A stretch of DNA of 6,074 nt from NCBI GenBank assembly GCA_900757705.1, contig CAAEOW010000013.1:1-6074 (forward strand), read 5' to 3'. This DNA comes from an uncultured Collinsella sp. Lineage in GTDB: Bacteria; Actinomycetota; Coriobacteriia; Coriobacteriales; Coriobacteriaceae. The notes beneath the pieces are model-generated. The model had not been told where the DNA came from, searched no databases, and was given only the letters and a program-made list of their open reading frames with translations. A program made the translations under genes and the position numbers. Positions 1 through 5,725 of this stretch are shown here, piece by piece. Positions within the stretch are counted from its first letter, which is position 1. Every line of letters starts with the position of its first letter.

Positions 1-1
1 G

Positions 2-78
2 TGGTAGCCCGTACCAGATTCGAACTGGTGATCTCCGCCTTGAGAGGGCGGCGTCCTAAACCGCTAGACGAACGGGCC
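2..78 (-). tRNA. tRNA-Glu (anticodon CTC)
   Basis: The minus strand folds into a full cloverleaf. It has a 7-bp acceptor stem (GGCCCGT with ACGGGCT, including one G-U pair at the end), a D arm with GTC/GAC, a 5-bp anticodon stem (CCGCC/GGCGG) and a T arm ACCAG-TTCGAAT-CTGGT. The anticodon loop is CTCTCAA, so the anticodon is CTC (positions 42-44), reading the glutamate codon GAG. The discriminator base is A at position 5, and CCA is encoded at 2-4. A promoter with 17-base spacing lies just upstream. The region beyond its 3' end is outside the window, so its terminator cannot be seen. The neighbouring gene upstream is the CCA-adding enzyme, which would be needed for repair rather than first addition at this tRNA. 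Confidence 0.96.
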
Positions 79-112
79 ACATGACATCTGCACTGCCGTG
101 CTGCGAAGAAAT

Positions 113-141
113 ATATTACGGGACAAATAACATCAGCGCAA
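113..141 (-). promoter_or_regulatory. Promoter of tRNA-Glu
   Basis: On the minus strand a -35 box TTGCGC (136-141) is followed after exactly 17 bases by a -10 box TAATAT (113-118). Transcription would start near 105-107, giving a leader of about 27 bases before the mature tRNA 5' end at 78, as expected for a tRNA precursor trimmed by RNase P. The -10 box matches five of six consensus bases and the -35 box four of six. This is a pattern-based call only. Confidence 0.55.
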
Positions 142-149
142 GAAGAAAT

Positions 150-176
150 TCCAAATTGCCGAAAAAATTGTCGGCA
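150..176 (-). terminator. Weak terminator-like hairpin after cca
   Basis: Downstream of the cca stop codon the minus strand has a 6-bp stem TGCCGA/TCGGCA (157-162 with 171-176) around an 8-base loop, followed by AATTTGGAATTT. The stem is short and the T tract is interrupted, so termination may be partial. If so, some cca transcripts would run on into the tRNA-Glu gene. Its position between cca and the tRNA promoter supports a terminator role. Confidence 0.35.
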
Positions 177-206
177 GGTTATGGAACGCGCAGGTAAACT
201 GGGTAG

Positions 207-1601
207 CTAATTCAAGTTGAGATGGACCAAAAGAGCTTCGCGCTCGTTGGAAATGTTGTCTTCGATCACGGCGTCGAGGGCGGAGTTGAGTAGCTGGCCT
301 AGCTCGGGCCCCGGCTTCACACCGGCGCGGATCAGGTCGCCGCCGTTAATGGCGAGCATCTTGAGCGTATAGGGCTCCCCCGCCTTCAGCAGCTCGTGCG
401 CCATCGCGCGCATCTCCTCAATCGTCTCGACGTAATAGAAGCACGACGGGGCCTTACCAAGTGTGTCAGCACGCTTAAGATCCATGAGCTCGTCCATCAG
501 ACGCGGCGTGTCGACGCCCTCGCCCGAAAGCGCGCGCATCATATTGAGCAGGCAGGAGCGCTCGGGGCGCAGCGGCTTGTCATGGTATTTGATGAGCAGG
601 CACACATCGCGCACCAAATCGTGCGAGAGCGCCAGGCGATCCATAATGACGCGCGCCTTCTTGGCGCCGAGCTCGGGATGACCGTAGAAGTGGCCGCTGC
701 CGGCGTGATCGACCGTAAAGCAATCGGGCTTGGAGACGTCATGCAAAAACGCTGCCCACATTAAGCTCGGCGAAGGCGCCACGCCATCGCACAGCGCCAG
801 CTCCCCTGCCACCGTCAGCACGCGGGCGATATGTTCGTAGACGTTAAACGCATGATAGACACTGCGCTGGTCAAACCCACGAGCCGGCGCAAGCTCGGGC
901 ACGGCGGCGCAGATGAGCTCGGGGTAGCGCAGCATCGCGTCTCCCCCGTGGCCGGTCGATAGAATGCCCTCGAGCTCAATACCCACGCGCTCGCGCGCCA
1001 CGGCATCGAGCAGCGGCGCGCACTCGGCAAGGGCACACTTGGTCTCGGGCTCAATCACAAAGTCCAGGCGGCAGGCAAAACGCACCGCACGCAACATGCG
1101 CAGGGCATCCTCGTTAAAGCGGCGCTTGGGATCTCCGACGGCACGAATCAGCTTGCGGTCTAGGTCGCCCTGGCCATCGTAGCGGTCGACAAGGCCGCGC
1201 TCGGGATGCCACGCCATGGCATTGACGGTAAAGTCGCGGCGCGCCAGATCGTCCTCAAGCGAAGCGGCGCGCTCCACACTCTGAGGATGACGACCGTCGG
1301 TATAGAAGCCGTCCAGGCGATAGGTGGTGACCTCAATGCGCTCGCCATCGCAAATAGCCGTAATGCCGCCAAATTTAATGCCCGACTCAACTACCGCAAT
1401 GCCGGCGGCCTCGAGTGCCGCCTTGGACTCCAGCCACAGGCCGCTGCAGCACATGTCGACATCGTGGCTGGGGCATCCCATCAGCGCATCACGTACCCAA
1501 CCACCCACGTACCAAGCCTCAAGACCTGCTGCCTCAAGCGCACGCAGGACACGGATAGAGGCATCGGTCGGCTGCGTACCGTTGAGCGAAACATTGGACA
1601 T
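207..1601 (-). CDS. cca: CCA-adding enzyme (tRNA nucleotidyltransferase) with HD domain
   Basis: This cytoplasmic enzyme adds or repairs the 3'-terminal CCA of tRNAs from CTP and ATP without a nucleic-acid template. The 464-residue product shows the class II nucleotidyltransferase head in order. The fingertip motif GGWVRD is at residues 33-38, followed by the metal-binding pair D47 and D49. RRDFTVNA at 121-128 is the ribose-binding motif region, and the YDGQGDL segment is at about 141-147. The EDxxR protein template motif (E164, D165, R168) lies within a typical RF-EDALR-LRAVRFA stretch. An HD-type phosphohydrolase domain follows, with HD at 287-288 and a second HD at 340-341. The C-terminal INGGDLI...PGPELG segment (about 418-435) is typical of long bacterial members. 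The ATG start has a strong AGGAGG (1610-1615) at 8-base spacing. It could be a split-specificity or poly(A)-adding relative, but the EDxxR motif and the lack of a second copy in view favour full CCA addition. No truncation or frameshift is seen. Confidence 0.93.
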   Translation of the reverse strand: MSNVSLNGTQPTDASIRVLRALEAAGLEAWYVGGWVRDALMGCPSHDVDMCCSGLWLESKAALEAAGIAVVESGIKFGGITAICDGERIEVTTYRLDGFYTDGRHPQSVERAASLEDDLARRDFTVNAMAWHPERGLVDRYDGQGDLDRKLIRAVGDPKRRFNEDALRMLRAVRFACRLDFVIEPETKCALAECAPLLDAVARERVGIELEGILSTGHGGDAMLRYPELICAAVPELAPARGFDQRSVYHAFNVYEHIARVLTVAGELALCDGVAPSPSLMWAAFLHDVSKPDCFTVDHAGSGHFYGHPELGAKKARVIMDRLALSHDLVRDVCLLIKYHDKPLRPERSCLLNMMRALSGEGVDTPRLMDELMDLKRADTLGKAPSCFYYVETIEEMRAMAHELLKAGEPYTLKMLAINGGDLIRAGVKPGPELGQLLNSALDAVIEDNISNEREALLVHLNLN

Positions 1602-1652
1602 GCCTATGGCCTCCTGCGACTATCAAATTGGCTATCGATTGCGTCTGCAAGA

Positions 1653-1661
1653 AGTCTAGCA
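1653..1661 (-). promoter_or_regulatory. Possible extended -10 element for cca
   Basis: The minus strand reads TGC-TAGACT here, an extended -10 form (TGn directly before a four-of-six -10 match). It lies about 50 bases upstream of the cca start codon and after the terminator of the preceding gene, so some promoter is expected in this gap. No convincing -35 box accompanies it, so this is a weak candidate only. Confidence 0.25.
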
Positions 1662-1696
1662 AGAAACAGCCTCCACTGCACACGCAAGTCCGATAA

Positions 1697-1732
1697 ACAA
1701 AAACGCATCCGTCCTGGTCTAAGACGGATGCG
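1697..1732 (-). terminator. Rho-independent terminator after the second PfkB-type kinase
   Basis: A perfect 10-bp stem CGCATCCGTC/GACGGATGCG (1704-1713 with 1723-1732) around a 9-base loop is followed on the minus strand by TTTTTGTTTATC. It starts about 33 bases past the kinase stop codon and separates that gene from cca. On the plus strand the stem is followed by AAATAATT, so it is a much better terminator for the minus strand. Confidence 0.9.
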
Positions 1733-1765
1733 AAATAATTGAACTATTCAGGCAAGGTGCCGGAG

Positions 1766-2698
1766 CTAGCAAACCTGACGGATTGCAATACCCTTCTGAT
1801 ACTCATCGACCTTGGCAAAATCGCCCAGACCCGGGCACTCGACCACGTTGGCGCCGGTGGCCATCGAGAGGCGCAGGGCATCCTCGACGCGCTCGGGGGC
1901 GTCGTGCCACACGGACAGGAAGGCGGCCAGCGAGGAGTCGCCCGCGCAGACGGTCGACAGCAGCTTGACGTCGAAGGTGCGGTTGGCAAACCAGATGTGC
2001 TCGCCGTTGGAGAAGTACGCGCCGTCGCCGCCGAGCGTCAGCAGTACATTCTTAACGCCCTTGGCGTGCAGCTCGGCCATGGCGCCCTTGACGGACTCGT
2101 CGTCGCCACCGCTCACCTTAATGCCAAAGATGTCGAGCAGCTCGTCGTCGTTAGGCTTAATGAGCAACGGCTCCATAGCAATGAGGTCGGCCAGCTGATG
2201 GCTCGAGATATCGAGCACGAACTCGGCGCCCTTCGCCTTCACGCGACGCAGGACCTCTGCCAGGAAGCTCTCGGAGGTGTTGGGGGGCAGCGAGCCGCTG
2301 ATAACCAGGCAGGTCATGTCATCGAGCGAATCGATAAGCTCAAACATCTCCTGCTCGTTGGCTTCGTTGATGGCGGCACCGGCGTTGACCATGTTGTACT
2401 CGGTGTCGGGACCGGCGTTGAGGAACACGTTAACACGCGTGATGCCGTCAGTCCACACGGGCTTGACGGGCACGCCCAGGGCCTCGGCGCCCTTAACGAT
2501 ATACTCACCCGAGAAGCCGGCGAAGAAGCCCAGGATCGTGGTGTCGACGCCGTAGTGGTCGAGCGTAAACGAAACGTTGAGACCCTTGCCGTTGGGGGTG
2601 TAGACAGCGTTACGGGTGCGGGTAACGGTGTTGGCGGACAAGCCATCGCAGGAGATGTTGTAGTCAATAGCGGGATTTGCAGTAAGCGTGTAAATCAT
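1766..2698 (-). CDS. PfkB-family sugar-phosphate kinase, 1-phosphofructokinase/LacC type (paralogue 1)
   Basis: This is a predicted cytoplasmic ATP-dependent kinase that adds a second phosphate to a sugar phosphate, such as fructose 1-phosphate or tagatose 6-phosphate, to give a bisphosphate. The 310 residues show the usual landmarks of this branch: TANPAID near 6-12, NGKGLNVS at 36-43 (family GGKGxNVA), GFFAGFSGE at about 57-65, TDGITRVN at 83-90 and ISGSLPP at 133-139. They continue with LIKPNDDEL at about 179-187, the nucleotide-site stretch TLGGDGAYF at 221-229, and CAGD at 251-254 with D254 as the likely catalytic base. The first residue of that last motif is Cys instead of the usual Gly. 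ATG at 2698 is preferred because AAAGGA lies 6 bases before it and because the result matches the paralogue in length and first residues. An upstream in-frame GTG (2713) precedes that ribosome binding site. The gene is monocistronic by its flanking terminators. FruK and LacC roles cannot be told apart by eye. Confidence 0.88.
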   Translation of the reverse strand: MIYTLTANPAIDYNISCDGLSANTVTRTRNAVYTPNGKGLNVSFTLDHYGVDTTILGFFAGFSGEYIVKGAEALGVPVKPVWTDGITRVNVFLNAGPDTEYNMVNAGAAINEANEQEMFELIDSLDDMTCLVISGSLPPNTSESFLAEVLRRVKAKGAEFVLDISSHQLADLIAMEPLLIKPNDDELLDIFGIKVSGGDDESVKGAMAELHAKGVKNVLLTLGGDGAYFSNGEHIWFANRTFDVKLLSTVCAGDSSLAAFLSVWHDAPERVEDALRLSMATGANVVECPGLGDFAKVDEYQKGIAIRQVC

Positions 2699-2704
2699 GA
2701 ATGT

Positions 2705-2710
2705 TCCTTT
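2705..2710 (-). promoter_or_regulatory. Ribosome binding site deciding the start of paralogue 1
   Basis: The minus strand has AAAGGA six bases before the ATG at 2696-2698. The longer in-frame alternative, a GTG at 2711-2713, sits just upstream of this site and would place it inside the coding sequence. That argues for the ATG and a 310-residue protein. Confidence 0.7.
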
Positions 2711-2732
2711 CACGAAGCAACGTGTTAATGAA

Positions 2733-2738
2733 AGTATA
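2733..2738 (-). promoter_or_regulatory. Possible -10 box for paralogue 1
   Basis: TATACT on the minus strand is a five-of-six -10 match, placed so that the transcript would start near 2726, about 28 bases before the ATG. It lies downstream of the strong terminator at 2821-2854, so a separate promoter is expected in this gap. No good -35 box is found at 16-18 bases. The best TTG-containing hexamer, TTGTAG, is 20 bases away. An imperfect inverted repeat brackets the box. Confidence 0.4.
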
Positions 2739-2820
2739 TTCCACGCTTCGGCAAAAGGCTACAACAACTCGGTGAACGGTGTGGAACGCGTGAAGCGCGG
2801 CTCCGAGGTTCGAGTGGGAC

Positions 2821-2854
2821 AAAAAACGGCGCCCCGGCCGAAACCGGGGCGCCG
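2821..2854 (-). terminator. Strong rho-independent terminator after the ptsI-linked kinase
   Basis: A perfect 11-bp GC-rich stem CGGCGCCCCGG/CCGGGGCGCCG (2827-2837 with 2844-2854) closes a 6-base loop TTTCGG and is followed on the minus strand by six T residues and then GTCCC. It begins about 27 bases past the stop codon of the kinase at 2882-3814. It marks the end of the ptsI-side transcription unit. Confidence 0.94.
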
Positions 2855-2881
2855 CATGCGCACGAATATGTCGCGTTTCGA

Positions 2882-3814
2882 TTACTGACGATCGAGCTTA
2901 CGGACAGCAACGCGCTTGCTGTACTCGTCGACGTGACCGAAGTCGCCGATGCCGACGGACTCGGCAACGTTGGCGCCAGTGGCCATAGCGAGCTTCATGG
3001 CCTCCTCGACGTTGTCGCGATCCCTGTACCACTTGTGCAGGAACGCAGCGAGGGTGCAGTCGCCGGCGCAGACGGAAGAAACCAGCTTGATGTTGAACTC
3101 ACGCTTGGCGTACCAGATGTCCTCGCCGTTGGAGAAGTAAGCGTCACCGCGGCTACCACGGGTGAGCAGCACGTTCTGGACGCCGGCCTCGTGAGCCAGC
3201 TTCATGGCAACGCGGACCTCGTCGTCGGTGTCGACCGGCACGCCGAAGATAGCCTTCATCTCGTGATGGTTCGGCTTAATGAGCAGCGGCTTCTTGTGAG
3301 CGAGCTCCTTGAGCTTGTCGGAGGACAGGTCCAGGACGACGTCGGCGCCACGGGCCTGAGCGTGCTCCATGACCTGAGCCAGGAAGTCGGGCGTGGCTTT
3401 GGGAGGCACGGAGCCGGAGACGATCAGGCACTCAAGATCGCCCGCGGTGTCCAGGATGTTGTAGAGCTCCTCCTGGTGCTGCGGCGTAATAGGAGCGCCG
3501 GGGTTCAGGATGCCGTACTCGTGCTGGCCATCGTTGACGTAGGTGTTGATGCGCGTGATACCGTCGGTCCAGACCGGGCGGCAGAGGCAACCCAGGTTCA
3601 TGACCTCCTCGACGATAAACTTGCCCGTGAAGCCAGCGAAGAAGCCGAGTGCGACGGTGTCGACGCCCATCTTCTTAAAGGCGAAGGACACGTCGAGGCC
3701 CTTGCCGTTAGCCGTGTAGCTGGCCGAGCCGGTGCGGACGTTCTCATCGGGCTCGAGCGGAGAGCTCGAAACCGTCATGTCGACAGCCGGGTTAGCGGTT
3801 AGCGTGTAGAACAT
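2882..3814 (-). CDS. PfkB-family sugar-phosphate kinase, 1-phosphofructokinase/LacC type (paralogue 2, ptsI-linked)
   Basis: This 310-residue kinase is identical to its neighbour at about half its positions by eye (34 of the first 60) and has the same domain order. TANPAVD is near 6-12, NGKGLDVS at 36-43, GFFAGFTGK at about 57-65, TDGITRIN at 83-90, VSGSVPP at about 132-138, LIKPNHHEM at about 178-186 and CAGD at 249-252 with D252 as the likely base. It should phosphorylate a PTS-derived sugar phosphate to a bisphosphate in the cytoplasm. Two features set it apart. The usually conserved Asn of GGKGxNVA is Asp41. The nucleotide-site stretch reads TRGSRGDAYF, one residue longer than in the paralogue. 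ATG at 3814 has AGGGGG at 8-base spacing. It follows ptsI by 74 bases with no evident promoter, so cotranscription is likely. Substrate cannot be assigned, and the altered residues may mean it is not fructose 1-phosphate. Confidence 0.87.
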   Translation of the reverse strand: MFYTLTANPAVDMTVSSSPLEPDENVRTGSASYTANGKGLDVSFAFKKMGVDTVALGFFAGFTGKFIVEEVMNLGCLCRPVWTDGITRINTYVNDGQHEYGILNPGAPITPQHQEELYNILDTAGDLECLIVSGSVPPKATPDFLAQVMEHAQARGADVVLDLSSDKLKELAHKKPLLIKPNHHEMKAIFGVPVDTDDEVRVAMKLAHEAGVQNVLLTRGSRGDAYFSNGEDIWYAKREFNIKLVSSVCAGDCTLAAFLHKWYRDRDNVEEAMKLAMATGANVAESVGIGDFGHVDEYSKRVAVRKLDRQ

Positions 3815-3841
3815 TTACAGTACCCCCTGTATATGTGAGGG

Positions 3842-3871
3842 CCGCGTGGCCGGCCCATTCCAACCACGCGG
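3842..3871 (-). other. GC-rich hairpin between ptsI and the downstream kinase gene
   Basis: A perfect 8-bp stem CCGCGTGG/CCACGCGG (3842-3849 with 3864-3871) encloses a 14-base loop. No T tract follows on the minus strand (the next bases are CCCTCACAT), so it does not look like an intrinsic terminator. It may stabilise or mark processing of an intercistronic mRNA and so change the ratio of the two products. The following CCCT can also pair weakly with the AGGG of the kinase ribosome binding site. Confidence 0.5.
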
Positions 3872-3888
3872 TTACCTCTGATACCAAA

Positions 3889-5592
3889 TTAGCGAGCTGC
3901 GGACTCGAGCAGTGCCTTGACCTCGGCGGCGGTGTTGCAGGCGAGCGCCTTCTCGGCGAGCTCGTCGCACTCGGCCTTGGTCCACTGGCTGATGGTCTTG
4001 CGGGCGCGCAGGATGGACGGAGCGCTCATCGAGAACTCCTCCAGGCCCCAGCTGATCAGCAGCGGCTCGAGCAGCGGATCGGCAGCGGCCTCGCCGCACA
4101 TACCGACCATGATGCCGGCCTTAACGCCGCTCTCGATGATGTTCTTGAGCGAGCGGAGCACGGCGGGATAGTAAACCTGGTACAGGTTGGAGATGGTGTC
4201 GTTACCACGGTCGGCGCACATGGTGTAGCCGATCAGGTCGTTGGTGCCGATGGAGAAGAAGTCGGCGACCTCGGCCAGACGGTCTGCGAGCAGCGAAGCG
4301 GCGGGCGTCTCGACCATAATGCCGACCTCGATGTTCTCGTTGAACTTGCGACCCTCTTCGGTCAGCTCGGCCTTGCACTGCTCGACGAGCTCCTTGACAG
4401 CCAAGACCTCCTCGACGCAGGTGACGAGCGGGATCATGATCTTGACGTCACCGAAGGCGCTAGCGCGCAGCAGAGCGCGGAGCTGGACCTTGTACTGGTC
4501 GGGGTTGGCCAGGCAGTAACGCACGGCGCGGAAGCCCATGAAGGGGTTGTCTTCCTTGACCATATGCAGATACGGAATCTCCTTGTCGCCACCCACATCG
4601 AGCGTGCGGATGATGACCGGAGCGCCCTTGAGCGCGCTGGCGACCTTACGGTAGGCGTTGAACTGCTCCTCCTCGGAAGGAAGCTCAGCAGAGTCCATGA
4701 ACAGGAACTCGGAACGGAACAGGCCGATAGCCTCGGCGTCGTGATCGAGCGCGTTGGGCACGTCATCGGGATTGCCGATGTTGCAGGCAATGATCTTCTT
4801 GATGCCGTCGGCAGTCACGGACGGCTTGCCGCGGAAGGCCTCGAGAGCCGCCTTCTCGGCAGCGAAAGCCTCGGCCTTGGCAGTGTAAGCGGCGAGCGTC
4901 TCCTCATCGGGATCGGCCTCGACGATACCCTTGCCACCGTCGACGACAACGGTCATGCCGTTGCGCAGTGCGGTGCAGCTGTTGGAAACCGAAAGGACAG
5001 CAGGGATCTCGAGGGCGCGCGCAATGATTGCGGAGTGCGACGTGCGGCCACCAGTCTCGGTGACGATACCGGCAACGTGCGCCTTATCGATCGTGGCGGT
5101 CATGGACGGCGTGAGGTCGTGCACGACAACGACGGTGTTCTCGGGCAGGACGGAAAGGTCGACGACCTCCTTGCCCAGCAGCTCGGCCAGAATACCGGTG
5201 CGGATGTCGGCGATGTCGGCCGCGCGCAGACGGAACATCTCATCGTCCATGGACAGGAACATGTTCTCGAACATGGTCGAGGTGTCCATGAGCGCCTGCT
5301 CGGCGCAGGTGCCGCCGTCAATGGCGGCGTTGATGGCGTCGGTCATGCCCGGATCCTGAGCCAGGACAATGTGTCCGCTCATGATCTCGGCCTCGGCCTC
5401 GCCCACCGTCTCCTTCATGTGATCGGCCTGAGCCTGGGTCTTCTCGCAGAAGACCGAAAGAGCGGTCTGATAGCGCTCCTTCTCTGCTGCCGAATCAGCA
5501 ACCTCGTGCGGCTCAAACGTCAAGTCGGGATCGACGGCGACCATGACGGTGCCGATACCGATGCCCTCGGAAGCGTTGACTCCCTGATACAT
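3889..5592 (-). CDS. ptsI: PTS Enzyme I (phosphoenolpyruvate-protein phosphotransferase)
   Basis: Enzyme I starts the sugar phosphotransferase cascade in the cytoplasm: it autophosphorylates from phosphoenolpyruvate and passes the phosphate to HPr. Starting at ATG 5592 it has 567 residues, close to the usual 570-575. The N-terminal HPr-binding and swivel domain holds GGRTSHSAIIAR with phospho-acceptor H186. The C-terminal PEP-binding barrel carries R293 (GLFRSEFLFMD), R329 (IIRTLDVGGDK), E428 (IMVETPAAS), N451 and D452 (SIGTNDL), R462 (DRGND) and C499 (GMCGE). Each sits exactly three below the E. coli numbers I know for these residues (189, 296, 332, 431, 454/455, 465, 502). The chosen start lines up with the E. 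coli N-terminus (three residues before the first Gly). ATG 5598, two codons upstream, is nearly as good, while the farther upstream in-frame ATG at 5646 has no ribosome binding site I can see. ptsH lies upstream across a 133-base gap, and a kinase gene follows. Confidence 0.97.
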   Translation of the reverse strand: MYQGVNASEGIGIGTVMVAVDPDLTFEPHEVADSAAEKERYQTALSVFCEKTQAQADHMKETVGEAEAEIMSGHIVLAQDPGMTDAINAAIDGGTCAEQALMDTSTMFENMFLSMDDEMFRLRAADIADIRTGILAELLGKEVVDLSVLPENTVVVVHDLTPSMTATIDKAHVAGIVTETGGRTSHSAIIARALEIPAVLSVSNSCTALRNGMTVVVDGGKGIVEADPDEETLAAYTAKAEAFAAEKAALEAFRGKPSVTADGIKKIIACNIGNPDDVPNALDHDAEAIGLFRSEFLFMDSAELPSEEEQFNAYRKVASALKGAPVIIRTLDVGGDKEIPYLHMVKEDNPFMGFRAVRYCLANPDQYKVQLRALLRASAFGDVKIMIPLVTCVEEVLAVKELVEQCKAELTEEGRKFNENIEVGIMVETPAASLLADRLAEVADFFSIGTNDLIGYTMCADRGNDTISNLYQVYYPAVLRSLKNIIESGVKAGIMVGMCGEAAADPLLEPLLISWGLEEFSMSAPSILRARKTISQWTKAECDELAEKALACNTAAEVKALLESAAR

Positions 5593-5599
5593 TCCCATT

Positions 5600-5608
5600 C
5601 CTCTCTCC
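5600..5608 (-). promoter_or_regulatory. Ribosome binding site of ptsI
   Basis: The minus strand reads GGAGAGAGG here. Its GAGG end lies 7 bases from the ATG at 5590-5592, and its GGAG end lies 6 bases from the ATG at 5596-5598, so the two candidate starts are both served. Alignment of the product to known Enzyme I N-termini favours the inner ATG. Confidence 0.6.
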
Positions 5609-5617
5609 GTGTCATGT

Positions 5618-5646
5618 GATAAAGCGTTTTGCCATATCCATGACAA
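5618..5646 (-). promoter_or_regulatory. Possible ptsI promoter with a cre-like core in its spacer
   Basis: On the minus strand TTGTCA (5641-5646, five of six -35 matches) is followed after 17 bases by TTTATC (5618-5623, three of six -10 matches). The spacer and -10 box contain AAAACGCTTT (5621-5630), which resembles the core of a catabolite-responsive element or other LacI-family operator, though the outer TG...CA bases do not match. The -35 box overlaps the T tract of the upstream terminator-like hairpin. The weak -10 box keeps this tentative. Confidence 0.3.
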
Positions 5647-5680
5647 AAGAGCGCAGCTACCTTAAGACAGGTCACTGCGC
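5642..5680 (-). terminator. Terminator-like hairpin between ptsH and ptsI
   Basis: A two-part stem, GCGCAG/CTGCGC (5651-5656 with 5675-5680) and inner ACCT/AGGT (5659-5662 with 5669-5672) separated by a 2x2 internal loop, is followed on the minus strand by TCTTTTGTC. It lies about 45 bases past the ptsH stop. The T tract is short, so it may let part of the transcription through to ptsI, leaving HPr mRNA in excess over Enzyme I mRNA. Confidence 0.6.
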
Positions 5681-5725
5681 CCCCAAATATGAACTTAGTT
5701 GTTCAACATGCGACCCGTTTGAGTT

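Noticed and set aside
1704..1732. The hairpin after paralogue 1 as a bidirectional terminator.
   Set aside because: No plus-strand gene reads toward it and the plus-strand side has only AAATAATT, so a minus-strand role is sufficient.
1206..1742. A 178-codon plus-strand open frame overlapping the 5' part of cca and the gap beyond.
   Set aside because: It mostly runs antisense to conserved cca coding sequence, passes through the minus-strand terminator hairpin and has no recognisable product.
1739..2728. A 329-codon open frame on the plus strand opposite the first kinase.
   Set aside because: It is antisense to a well-supported PfkB-family gene and overlaps part of the terminator region, and its product shows no recognisable domain.
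2933..3802. A 289-codon open frame on the plus strand opposite the second kinase.
   Set aside because: It is the same kind of antisense shadow as that opposite its paralogue. The similarity between the two shadows simply reflects the similarity of the real genes.
3835..5619. A 594-codon open frame on the plus strand opposite ptsI.
   Set aside because: It is the mirror of a clearly functional Enzyme I gene with every catalytic residue in place. Long antisense frames arise readily opposite GC-rich genes, and the product resembles no family I know.
5593..5646. An 18-residue N-terminal extension of Enzyme I from an upstream ATG at 5646.
   Set aside because: The extension has no similarity to Enzyme I N-termini, lies across the candidate promoter and ribosome binding site, and has no good ribosome binding site of its own.
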